Assembly: GCA_041402045.1 (NCBI GenBank)
Contig: JAWKSZ010000011.1
Location: 62,001-126,000, forward strand
Origin: JAGQRJ01 sp041402045
GTDB lineage: Bacteria > Planctomycetota > J058
Direction of reading: 5' to 3'
DNA: 64,000 nt
Each line of letters begins with the position of its first letter. Within the stretch, counting starts at the first letter, position 1. The notes beneath the pieces were generated by a model. The model did no database searches and had not been told where the DNA came from. It was given only the letters and a program-made list of their open reading frames with translations. Shown here in pieces: positions 14,233-21,546 of the stretch. Position numbers and translations under genes: made by a program.

Positions 14233-15719
14233 GCCGCCCGCTCCCGATCGCCTACGCCTACGACGAGGAGGCCCTCGGCTTCGGCGCGCCTCAGGGCACG
14301 CCGGAGGCGCCCTCCGCTGGGGGCGAGGCCGGCCCCCTGGGCTACGCCGCGCTGGCCGCGATCGCGCTGGGCGTGCTGAGCTTCGCCGCGCAGCTCGGCG
14401 GCGCGCCTTACGCCGGGACCTGGGTCGGGTTCCTCTCGGGCCTGCCCCTCGCCGCGCTCGGCGCCGCGGCCTTCTTCTGGGCCAGCTACCGGGGCACGAC
14501 GCCGGGGATCAAGCACGACGGCGTGTTCTTCGGGAGCATGACCGGCCGCGGCGTGCTGGCGTGGTTCACGGCCCTGGGCCTGACCGCGTTCTACGTCGTG
14601 CTGTATTGGATCCCCGACCCCAGCGCGATCGCGAAGCGCTCCCCGGGCGAGTCCTTCCCCGAGCGCGCCTGGGCCTGGACCCTGGGCTGGACGAGCGCGC
14701 TGTTCGAGCGCGCGATCGACACCGTCGACCCGCTCGCGCGGGCCCTGGGGGTGGGCCACGCCGACAAGTGGTTCCTCTACGGGTTCCTCTACACCCTGGC
14801 GGTGCTCACCTTCGGCGGGCGCATGCTCATGAAGTACCGCCACTCGCGCTACCAGCAGGTGCGCACGCTCTCGGTCATGGGCTTCCAGCTCGGGCTGGCG
14901 TTCCTGCTCCCGCAGCTCCTCAAGGCCGCGCGACAGCCCGAGTTCTACTTCACCTACTTCTGGCCGTTGAAGCCGGAGTACCTGTTCCCGGGCTCCTTGA
15001 GCGGGCTCTACGCCAAGGGTGGGCTGCCCATGTTCATGGCGTTCTGGACCGTGGCCGCGTCCTTCGTCGCCGTGCCGGTGCTGACCTACTTCTTCGGCAA
15101 GCGCTGGTACTGCTCGTGGGTGTGCGGCTGCGGCGCGTTGGCGGAGACCCTGGCCGATCCCTACCGCCAACACATGCCGACCTCGAAGGGCGCGTGGCGC
15201 CTCGAGCGCTGGCTGATCCACTCGGTGCTGGTGACGATCGTGGTCCTGACCGTGGCCTTGTGGCTCACCCGCGGGAGCAAGGCGCCTTGGGTCGGGAGCT
15301 TCCGCGCCTGGTACGGGTTCCTGATCGGCGCGGCCTTCGCCGGGGTGATCGGCGTGGGGTTCTACCCGCTCCTCGGCGGGCGGGCCTGGTGCCGCTTCGG
15401 CTGCCCCCAGGCCGCGATCCTGGGGCTGTTCCAGCGCTTCTTCAGCCGGTTCCGGATCACGACCAACGGCGGGCAGTGCATCTCCTGCGGCAACTGCTCG
15501 ACCTACTGCGAAATGGGGATCGACGTGCGCGCCTACGCGCAGCAGGGCGAGAACGTGGTCCGCGCCTCCTGCGTGGGCTGCGGGGTGTGCGCCGAGGTCT
15601 GCCCCCGGGGCGTGCTCAAGCTGGAGAACGGACCGACCTTCAAGGACCGCTACCCGGGCGCCGAGAACCCAGCCCGCTCGTTCCTGTCCGCCCTGACCGA
15701 GGGCCCCACGATCCCGTAG
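14229..15719 (+). CDS. Membrane-bound 4Fe-4S polyferredoxin (NapH/NosR-like)
   Basis: 496 residues. A short cytosolic N-terminus is followed by several membrane helices (near residues 38-58, 70-90, 110-125, 180-200, 270-290, 330-350). The Cys-rich signatures are typical of the NapH/NosR/CcoG-like group: WYCSWVCGCGALAE near residue 293, WCRFGCPQAAI near 387, then two ferredoxin-type 4Fe-4S motifs, CISCGNCSTYC near 416 and CVGCGVCAEVC near 447. It probably carries electrons across or at the membrane for the coupled flavoprotein encoded directly upstream. No nitrate, nitrous-oxide or copper-oxidase genes lie nearby, so those roles are unsupported. Repeats C and D follow the stop. Confidence 0.9.
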   Translation: MSRPLPIAYAYDEEALGFGAPQGTPEAPSAGGEAGPLGYAALAAIALGVLSFAAQLGGAPYAGTWVGFLSGLPLAALGAAAFFWASYRGTTPGIKHDGVFFGSMTGRGVLAWFTALGLTAFYVVLYWIPDPSAIAKRSPGESFPERAWAWTLGWTSALFERAIDTVDPLARALGVGHADKWFLYGFLYTLAVLTFGGRMLMKYRHSRYQQVRTLSVMGFQLGLAFLLPQLLKAARQPEFYFTYFWPLKPEYLFPGSLSGLYAKGGLPMFMAFWTVAASFVAVPVLTYFFGKRWYCSWVCGCGALAETLADPYRQHMPTSKGAWRLERWLIHSVLVTIVVLTVALWLTRGSKAPWVGSFRAWYGFLIGAAFAGVIGVGFYPLLGGRAWCRFGCPQAAILGLFQRFFSRFRITTNGGQCISCGNCSTYCEMGIDVRAYAQQGENVVRASCVGCGVCAEVCPRGVLKLENGPTFKDRYPGAENPARSFLSALTEGPTIP

Positions 15720-15720
15720 T

Positions 15721-16050
15721 TCCATGGGGGGTCTGTCCCAGACCCCCTCGGGCGCGGGGGCAAGCCCCCCGCCCTCACCCCCAAGGGCTCGCCGGCCGCG
15801 TCGCGGCCGGCGCTGCGCCTTCGCGGCTTCGCCGCTCGCCGGGCTGGCCACACGGAGCGCTGGCCTGGGCTCCACCTCACCCTGTTCCATGGGGGGTCTG
15901 TCCCAGACCCCCTCGGGCTCAGGGCAAGCCTCGCCCTCACCCCCAAGGGGCTCGCCGGCCGCGTCGCGGCCGGCTGCGCGCTCGCGGCTTCGCCCGCTCG
16001 CCGGGCTGGCGCGACCGGGGCTCTCCGCGAAGCGGCCCGGGCTCGCCTAA
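15721..16050. repeat. Tandem pair of dispersed palindromic intergenic repeats (copies C and D)
   Basis: Copy C (about 15721-15848) and copy D (about 15889-16050) each start with TTCCATGGGG and GGGGTCTGTCCCAGACCCC, continue with a GGGCAAGCC / CTCACCCCCAAGGG block, and contain the perfect palindrome CCGGCCGCGTCGCGGCCGG followed by GCGCTCGCGGCTTCGCC and GCTCGCCGGGCTGG. They match copies A and B at 1498-1735. The whole stretch between the polyferredoxin stop and the tRNA-Arg promoter is filled by this pair; I see no gene in it. Confidence 0.85.
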
Positions 16051-16077
16051 ATCGCGAAGTTGGCCACGTCTGGTGGA

Positions 16078-16106
16078 TTGACACCCAGGGGGTGGGGGAG
16101 TAGACT
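16078..16106 (+). promoter_or_regulatory. Sigma70-type promoter for tRNA-Arg / tadA
   Basis: TTGACA at 16078-16083 and TAGACT at 16101-16106 are separated by 17 bases, a near-consensus housekeeping promoter in an otherwise GC-rich stretch. It lies about 75 bases upstream of the tRNA-Arg 5' end, leaving a leader to be trimmed. Confidence 0.7.
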
Positions 16107-16180
16107 TCGCCCATCGCTGAGCCGGACGCCGTGCGGTCGTCATTTCGACGCGCCCATGTACTCACAAAAACATTTGAGGC

Positions 16181-16254
16181 GCACCCGTAGCTCAATTGGA
16201 TAGAGCACCTGGCTACGGACCAGGAGGTTAGAGGTTCGAATCCTCTCGGGTGTA
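16181..16254 (+). tRNA. tRNA-Arg (anticodon ACG)
   Basis: A complete 74-nt cloverleaf: acceptor GCACCCG/CGGGTGT, D arm with TAGCTCAATTGGATAGAGCA, anticodon stem CCTGG/CCAGG with loop CTACGGA (anticodon ACG at 16215-16217), and T arm AGAGG-TTCGAAT-CCTCT. No CCA is encoded. A34 of this tRNA is the classic substrate of TadA, whose gene starts 50 bases downstream. Confidence 0.97.
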
Positions 16255-16260
16255 TAAAGC

Positions 16261-16296
16261 GTCCTCGTCGTCCCGGCGGCGAGGACCTGTTCTTTT
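16261..16296 (+). terminator. Intrinsic terminator-like hairpin between tRNA-Arg and tadA
   Basis: Stem GTCCTCG (16261-16267) pairs with CGAGGAC (16280-16286), followed by CTGTTCTTTT. It could end part of the tRNA transcript and so limit readthrough into tadA. Confidence 0.65.
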
Positions 16297-16303
16297 ACAG
16301 CGT

Positions 16304-16789
16304 ATGACTCAACGGGAGCCCGTCGACCCGCCTACCGAGCGCGACCTGCAGTTCATGCAGCTCGCCCTGGACGAGGCGCGCCTGGCCCTCGAGCACGACG
16401 ACGTGCCCGTGGGCGCGGTCGTCGTCGACGCCGAAGGCACGGTCCTCGGCCGCGGGCGCAACCGCCGCGAAGAGCGCGGCGACCCCACGGCCCACGCCGA
16501 GATCGAGGTCCTGCGCGCCGCCGCCGCCACCCGCGGTCGCTGGCGCCTGGAGGGCACGACCCTCTACGTGACCCTCGAGCCCTGCGTCATGTGCGCGGGC
16601 GCCCTGGTCAACGCCCGGGTGGAGCGCCTCGTGTTCGGGGCCTGGGACCACCGCTTCGGCGGGGTCGAGAGCGTCTACCAGCTCTGCACCTCGCCCCAGC
16701 TCAACCATCGCCTGCAGGTCACCGCCGGGGTGCTCGAAGCGCCCTGCCGCGAGCTGCTGCAAGCGTTCTTCCGCGCGCGGCGTCGTTGA
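16304..16789 (+). CDS. tadA: tRNA-specific adenosine deaminase TadA
   Basis: 161 residues from the ATG at 16304. It converts A34 to inosine in tRNA-Arg(ACG), letting one tRNA read CGU, CGC and CGA. The zinc and catalytic signature is complete: HAE with His64 and Glu66, and PCxxC with Cys94 and Cys97 (EPCVMCAGA). Length and the VPVGAVVVD N-terminal strand fit TadA rather than a nucleoside deaminase. The gene sits between its substrate tRNA-Arg(ACG) and tRNA-Ser(GGA), 50 and 15 bases away. There is little Shine-Dalgarno sequence before the ATG and a terminator-like hairpin upstream, suggesting modest expression by readthrough. Confidence 0.95.
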   Translation: MTQREPVDPPTERDLQFMQLALDEARLALEHDDVPVGAVVVDAEGTVLGRGRNRREERGDPTAHAEIEVLRAAAATRGRWRLEGTTLYVTLEPCVMCAGALVNARVERLVFGAWDHRFGGVESVYQLCTSPQLNHRLQVTAGVLEAPCRELLQAFFRARRR

Positions 16790-16804
16790 GTCGAATGAGT
16801 CACA

Positions 16805-16891
<87 letters not shown>

Positions 16892-16908
16892 AACGTCTTT
16901 GACATATT

Positions 16909-17177
16909 GGGTTGTGCTGGACGGGGGAGGTTGCGGTCCCCTGTAACTCGAACGTTCTGCGAGGTTAATGACCGTCGGAGGGCGGCGAGGGGTCCCGGTT
17001 GCGTTGGTCTTGTCAGCGTAGAAACCTGGATCCTCTGCAAGTGGGTGTGGGTGAATTGAGTCAGGTCGGAAACGAAGCAGCTATAAGCTTCACGCCTGCT
17101 GTGCAGAGGGGAATCTAGGCGGAGCTGCCAATCCGCCGCGCCGGGCGCCTGGTCGATCGATGGCGGGTGCACAATCC
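16909..17177 (+). ncRNA. ffs: Signal recognition particle RNA, large bacterial type
   Basis: About 269 nt. The S domain shows the invariant GTCAGGTC...GAAGCAGC (17062-17083) with a GAAA tetraloop closed by G-C, the Ffh-binding hairpin. The 5' part (16912-16975) resembles the Alu domain of the large Bacillus-type SRP RNA: GTGCTGG, GGGGGAGGTTGCGGTCCCC and the U-turn TGTAA, then CTCG...CGAGG. The ends pair through nine base pairs, GGGTTGTGC with GCACAATCC (one G-U), which I used to set the boundaries. The RNA forms the SRP with Ffh for membrane targeting. The exact ends are inferred. Confidence 0.9.
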
Positions 17178-17193
17178 TTGATCCAACCGAAGC

Positions 17194-17228
17194 AGCCGGG
17201 TCTCTCACGAGACCCGGCTGTTTCCTTT
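17194..17228 (+). terminator. Strong intrinsic terminator after SRP RNA
   Basis: A perfect 11-bp stem AGCCGGGTCTC / GAGACCCGGCT with loop TCAC, followed by GTTTCCTTT. It ends the tRNA-Ser/SRP RNA unit just before the convergent CHASE2 gene. Confidence 0.9.
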
Positions 17229-17246
17229 GGTTCGCGCTCTGGGAGC

Positions 17247-18206
17247 CTACTGCCCGTCGTTCAGGCTCCCGATCAGGCCGCGCCCGGCGCTCCCGCTCGT
17301 GCCGCCGCAGCGGCAGCTCGAGACCCGCGGCTGCACCGCGCGCCGCCCGCTGGGCCGCGCCTCGCGGATCACGCGCTCGAGGGCGAAGGCGTGCAGGTAG
17401 ACCCCGGGCACGCGGTCGAGGGTCGGCGCGCCGTCGGGGTCGGGGTTCTCGAGCACGTCCTGCTGCCCGTCGGTCATGCCCACGAGCACGATCGCCCCGC
17501 GCAGGAGCTCGGGGTCGACCCGGCCCTCGAGCACGTCGACGTAGCTGACCGTCGTCACCGACTCGGGGTCCCCGAGCTGCGGCCGCAGGGCGCGGGTCGT
17601 CTCGAGGCTCAGCAGGCGGGTGGTCGGGTCCTGACGCACCCCGGTGGGCAGGTCCTCCGTGGGCAGCTCGCGGGCGACCCCGGTGGCCTCGGCCAGCTCG
17701 CCCACCAGGCTCTTGTAGGGCCCGACCTGCTCCAGGATCGCCCAGGCGCCGGTGCGCACCTCGACCTCCGGGTCGCGGCCCAGGCGCAGCGCGGCGTTCG
17801 CGTCGCCCAACGCGCCCTCCTCGAGCACGAGCTCGGCCTGGGCCTCGATCGCCGCCTGGCGCACCCCCAGCCGCTCGAAGCTCGGCGCGTTGGGCTCGGG
17901 CACGCCCTCGGAGGAGAACACCGCGATCACGACCGGCGCGCGGCTCTCGGCAGCGGTGCGCGCGAGGGTCTCGGTCGCCTCGGCCTGGGCCGGGTTGGGG
18001 CCGAAGCTCATGTCGAACCCGATCCCTCGGGCTCCGGCGGCGTTCAGTTGGCGGATCACGTCGTCGTGGTGCCCGCGGTAGGACCCCCCGAAGGGCCCCA
18101 GCGCCTGCTGGGTGGGACCGTCGATCCCCACCACCACCACCCGCGGCGCCTCCTGGGCCTGGACCAGCCCCAAGGACAGCAACCCCACCAAGAACGTCGT
18201 GCGCAT
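17247..18206 (-). CDS. Exported CHASE2-domain protein
   Basis: 319 residues from the ATG at 18206, with a signal peptide (MRTTFLVGLLSLGLVQAQ). The body matches the CHASE2 extracellular sensory domain: VVVVGIDGPTQQALGPFG, the GARGIGFDMSFGPNPAQA segment, VVIAVFSSEG, YVDVLEGRVDPELLRGAIVLVGMTD, and the terminal VPGVYLHAFALERVI. CHASE2 normally sits outside the membrane joined to a cyclase, kinase or GGDEF output domain; here there is no output domain and no later membrane segment, ending in a short Ser/Cys/Gly-rich tail. It is divergent from the two tandem kinases. Moderately sure of the domain; role as an orphan sensor is inference. Confidence 0.8.
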   Translation of the reverse strand: MRTTFLVGLLSLGLVQAQEAPRVVVVGIDGPTQQALGPFGGSYRGHHDDVIRQLNAAGARGIGFDMSFGPNPAQAEATETLARTAAESRAPVVIAVFSSEGVPEPNAPSFERLGVRQAAIEAQAELVLEEGALGDANAALRLGRDPEVEVRTGAWAILEQVGPYKSLVGELAEATGVARELPTEDLPTGVRQDPTTRLLSLETTRALRPQLGDPESVTTVSYVDVLEGRVDPELLRGAIVLVGMTDGQQDVLENPDPDGAPTLDRVPGVYLHAFALERVIREARPSGRRAVQPRVSSCRCGGTSGSAGRGLIGSLNDGQ

Positions 18207-18343
18207 TTCGGACCCCCGGTCTCTCTCCAAGGGGACTACGGGCGCCGACGGGGGCCCGGATCACGTCGGTCCGAGATTCCCGGAGCACCGCCGGGAGAGG
18301 TCATGACGCGGCGCGCGCCCGGCCCCGGCGCTACCCTGGGTGC

Positions 18344-19849
18344 GTGCAGTCCGACTGGCGAGATCGCAGCGTCGCCCTCCCCGAGATCCCCGGCGTCCGG
18401 GGCCTGGAGGCCCTGGGCCACGGCGGCATGGGCGACGTCTACCGCGGCCGAGACGCCCTCGGCCGCGCGGTCGCGGTCAAGGTCTCCCGGCGCATGAGCA
18501 AGGCTGCCCTCGCACGCTTCGAGCGCGAGGCGCAGCTCCTGGCCCGCTTCCGCGCCCCCGAAGTGGTGACCGCACACGCCTGGGGGGTCACCGACGACCT
18601 CGCCTACCTCGTGACCGAGCTCGTCGACGGCCACACCCTCGACCGCGCCGCCGCGGGTCGACCGCTGGCGGAGCGCCTCGAGCTCCTGCGCGCGATCGCC
18701 CGCGCCGTCGCCGTGGCCCACCGCCAGGGCGTGGTCCACCGAGACCTCAAGCCCACCAACGTGCTCGTCACCGCCGAGGGCCAGGTGCGCCTGATCGACT
18801 TCGGCGTCTCGATCGGCCTCGACCAGGAGCGCCTGACCCAGACCGGAGGCGCGGTGGGTACGCCGGTCTACATGCCCCCCGAGCAGCTCGCCGGACGCTG
18901 CGACCCCGACCCCACCCAGGACGTGTGGGCCCTGGGGGTGATCGCCTACGAGCTCTTCGCCGGCCGGCTCCCCTTCCCGGGCGACACCCTCATGACCCTC
19001 GTCGCGGCTCAGAAGCAGGGGCCCCCTCCCCTGGGCGAAGACGTGCCCGCCTGGCTGCGAGAGGTCGTACGGCGCGCGCTGCGGAGCTCTCCCCACGAGC
19101 GCTACCCCGACGCCCTGGCCCTGGGGCTCGCGCTGGCGCAGGACCGCGCGGCCCCCCCGCGCCGCGCCGTCCCGCCGTGGCTCGGGGTCGCCGCGACGGC
19201 GCTCTTCGTCGGCTGCCTGGCGCTCGGCGCCTACGCCGCGACCCGTGAACCTCCCGCCGCGCCGCCCCGCCCCGAGGCTCCGCCGCGCCGCGCCGCGGCC
19301 CCCGACCCCACCCCTGCGACCCCCGACGCGGCGCCCACCTGGCCCGTGCCCTGGGAGGGTCAGGTGTCGGCGGAGGAGCGGTCCCAGCTCGCGCGGGTCC
19401 ACGGGCTCAACGCCGAGGAACACCTCGAGCTCCTCGAGTCCCTGGCGTCGCGGGGCGTCCGCAAGGCCTGCCGACTCTACGGACTGGTGCGCCTGGTCGG
19501 GGTCGACACCGAGCACGACCTGGCCGAGGGCTACCGCATGCTGATCTGCGCCGTGCGCGCCGGCGACCGCGCCGCCGCCAGCGAGCTCGCGCCCCTGTTC
19601 CTCGACCCGCGCACCCCCGATATCGTCGTCTCCCACTACCCGGCCATGATCGCGGAGCTGGGGCTGAGCGAGGACCTCGAGCTCAGCGCCGCCCTGGCGC
19701 TGGTGGCGCGACCGGCCCTGGACCCGGACCGCGCGCGCCACAGCGCCGCGTTCTTCGCGGCCCGCGACGTCGAGTTCCCGGTCAGCGAGGAGGCGGCCTA
19801 TGCCCTGATCCAGCGCCGCCTCGAACCCGCCCTCACGGGCGGGCGCTGA
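18344..19849 (+). CDS. Membrane Ser/Thr protein kinase, tandem copy 1
   Basis: 501 residues from the GTG at 18344. Hanks-type kinase in the first 265 residues: Gly loop LGHGGMGDVYRG, Lys in VAVKVS, HRDLKPTN, DFG in LIDFGVSIG, and activation segment GTPVYMPPEQ. A single membrane helix at about 279-302 is followed by a Pro/Ala-rich linker and an extracytoplasmic domain of about 165 residues. That domain begins WPVPWEG and contains NAEEHLELLESLASRG; it recurs in the next gene and nothing familiar was recognised in it. A TACCCT hexamer lies 13 bases before the start, so the transcript may be nearly leaderless. It is a tandem duplicate of the gene at 20002. Confidence 0.93.
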   Translation: MQSDWRDRSVALPEIPGVRGLEALGHGGMGDVYRGRDALGRAVAVKVSRRMSKAALARFEREAQLLARFRAPEVVTAHAWGVTDDLAYLVTELVDGHTLDRAAAGRPLAERLELLRAIARAVAVAHRQGVVHRDLKPTNVLVTAEGQVRLIDFGVSIGLDQERLTQTGGAVGTPVYMPPEQLAGRCDPDPTQDVWALGVIAYELFAGRLPFPGDTLMTLVAAQKQGPPPLGEDVPAWLREVVRRALRSSPHERYPDALALGLALAQDRAAPPRRAVPPWLGVAATALFVGCLALGAYAATREPPAAPPRPEAPPRRAAAPDPTPATPDAAPTWPVPWEGQVSAEERSQLARVHGLNAEEHLELLESLASRGVRKACRLYGLVRLVGVDTEHDLAEGYRMLICAVRAGDRAAASELAPLFLDPRTPDIVVSHYPAMIAELGLSEDLELSAALALVARPALDPDRARHSAAFFAARDVEFPVSEEAAYALIQRRLEPALTGGR

Positions 19850-19895
19850 GCGCTGGCCTGTCCTGCGGGTGACCCCCCGTCCGGGCGGAGTTTGA

Positions 19896-19931
19896 CGCCG
19901 CCGAAGGCGGCGCGGCAGCGAAAGCTGCCGC
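19896..19931 (+). promoter_or_regulatory. Two adjacent perfect hairpins between tandem kinase genes
   Basis: First hairpin: CGCCGCC-GAA-GGCGGCG (19896-19912). Second: GCGGCAGC-GAAA-GCTGCCGC (19912-19931) with a GNRA-type loop. There is no T-run. They could act as factor-dependent terminators or mRNA stabilisers, separating expression of the two kinases. Confidence 0.6.
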
Positions 19932-20001
19932 AGCAACACGCCCTGCGCTGACTGACCCCCGCAGACCAGCGCGCGCCGGCCCCCTGGGCTACCCTGCCCC
20001 G

Positions 20002-21546
20002 GTGGAGTTCGACTGGACGTATCGCTCGATCGCCCGGCCGGAGATCCCTGGTGTCGAGGAGCTCGAGCACCTCGGCCAGGGCGGCATGGGCAACGTCTAC
20101 CGCGGCCGGGACGCCCTCGGCCGTCCGGTGGCGGTCAAGGTCGCGCGCCGCATGAGCCAGGCGGCGCTCGCGCGCTTCGAGCGCGAAGCCCAGCTCCTCG
20201 CCCGCTTCCGCGCCCCCGAGGTCGTGACCGCCCACGCCTGGGGCGTCACCGACGACCTGGCCTACCTCGTGACCGAGCTCGTCGAGGGCCAGACCCTCGA
20301 CGAGGCCGCCAAGGGCCGCAGCTTCCCGGAGCGGGTCGAGCTCTGGCGCGCGGTCGTGCGCGCCGTCGCGGTCGCGCACCGCGCGGGGGTCGTGCACCGC
20401 GACCTCAAGCCCTCGAACGTGCTCGTCACCGCCGAGGGCCAGGTGCGCCTGATCGACTTCGGCGTCTCGATCGGCCTCGACCAGGAGCGCCTGACGTTGA
20501 GCGGCGGCGCGATCGGGACCCCGGCCTACATGGCCCCCGAGCAGTTCAAGCGCGTGGACCCCAGCCCGACCCAGGACGTGTGGTCCCTCGGGGTGCTGGG
20601 CTACGAGCTCCTGGGCACGCGGCTGCCCTTCGACTCGCAGTCGCTGATGGCGATCGCCGCCGCCCAGGAGCAGGGCCCGCCCCCCCTCGGGCGGGAGGTC
20701 CCCCGCCGCCTGGAGCGCGTCACCCTACGGGCCCTGCGCTACGCCCCCTGCGAGCGCTACGCCGACGCCGACGCCCTCGACCAGGCGATCGAGGAGGCCC
20801 TCGCCCCGGGGGACGCGCGCCCCGCGTGGCTCGTGGGCGGGCTCCTGGGCGCCGCCGCCCTGTGCCTGGCGGTCGCCGTCTACGCGCGCCGCGCGCACCC
20901 GACGAACGCCGTGAGCCCCGTGGCCTCCGACGCCGCTGCGACCGGGCCTCAGGACGCCGCCGGGGTGGACCCGGGCCTGGTCGAGCGAGAGCCCGCCGCG
21001 GACGAGCGCTGGCCGGTCCCCTGGAGCGGGACGCTGACCCCCGAGGAGGCCACGCGCCTCCAGGGGCTCACCGCGTGGAACGCCGAGGACGACCTCGAGC
21101 TGCTCGAGACCCTCGCGCCTCGCGGACAGCCGAAGGCCATGCGCCTGCTCGGGCTCGCGCTCGTCGTGGGCATGGGCGACCACGAACGCGACCGCCCCCG
21201 CGGCTACTGGCTCCTGGTCAAGGCCCTGCGCCACGGCTCGGTCGCCGCGGCCAACGACCTGCTCCCGCTCTTCGTCGGCCCAGAGATCGCCTCCACGCAC
21301 CTGCGCTACACGCCCTACCCTCAGATCCGCGCCGAGCTCGGGACCGCGCAGGACCTCGACCTCGCCGCCGCGCTGGCGCTCCTCGCCCGGGACGCCGGCG
21401 GCCCGAAGCGCGTCCTGACCGGGGTCATGGCCGAGTTCGAGCGCCTGGGGGTGCGCCTGCCGGAGAGCCAGGAGGCCGCCTTCGCCCTGGTCCAGGAGCG
21501 CCTGGCCTCGGTGGCGGAGGACGCGCCGCCCGCTAGCAGGCGCTAG
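20002..21546 (+). CDS. Membrane Ser/Thr protein kinase, tandem copy 2
   Basis: 514 residues from the GTG at 20002, with TACCCT 12 bases upstream. It is closely paralogous to the gene at 18344: Gly loop LGQGGMGNVYRG, VAVKVA, HRDLKPSN, LIDFGVSIG and GTPAYMAPEQ are all present, so the kinase should be active. A membrane helix lies at about 275-297, followed by an acidic/Ala linker and the same extracytoplasmic domain, starting WPVPWSG and including NAEDDLELLETLAPRG. Divergence is concentrated in the linker and the end of the domain, as if sensing different signals. Its 3' end overlaps the convergent hydratase fusion gene by 14 bases. Confidence 0.93.
   Translation: MEFDWTYRSIARPEIPGVEELEHLGQGGMGNVYRGRDALGRPVAVKVARRMSQAALARFEREAQLLARFRAPEVVTAHAWGVTDDLAYLVTELVEGQTLDEAAKGRSFPERVELWRAVVRAVAVAHRAGVVHRDLKPSNVLVTAEGQVRLIDFGVSIGLDQERLTLSGGAIGTPAYMAPEQFKRVDPSPTQDVWSLGVLGYELLGTRLPFDSQSLMAIAAAQEQGPPPLGREVPRRLERVTLRALRYAPCERYADADALDQAIEEALAPGDARPAWLVGGLLGAAALCLAVAVYARRAHPTNAVSPVASDAAATGPQDAAGVDPGLVEREPAADERWPVPWSGTLTPEEATRLQGLTAWNAEDDLELLETLAPRGQPKAMRLLGLALVVGMGDHERDRPRGYWLLVKALRHGSVAAANDLLPLFVGPEIASTHLRYTPYPQIRAELGTAQDLDLAAALALLARDAGGPKRVLTGVMAEFERLGVRLPESQEAAFALVQERLASVAEDAPPASRR

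Noticed and set aside
15724..16050. Small open frames over the repeat pair
   Set aside because: They exist because the repeats are GC-rich and stop-poor; identical fragments occur at the other repeat site in other frames.
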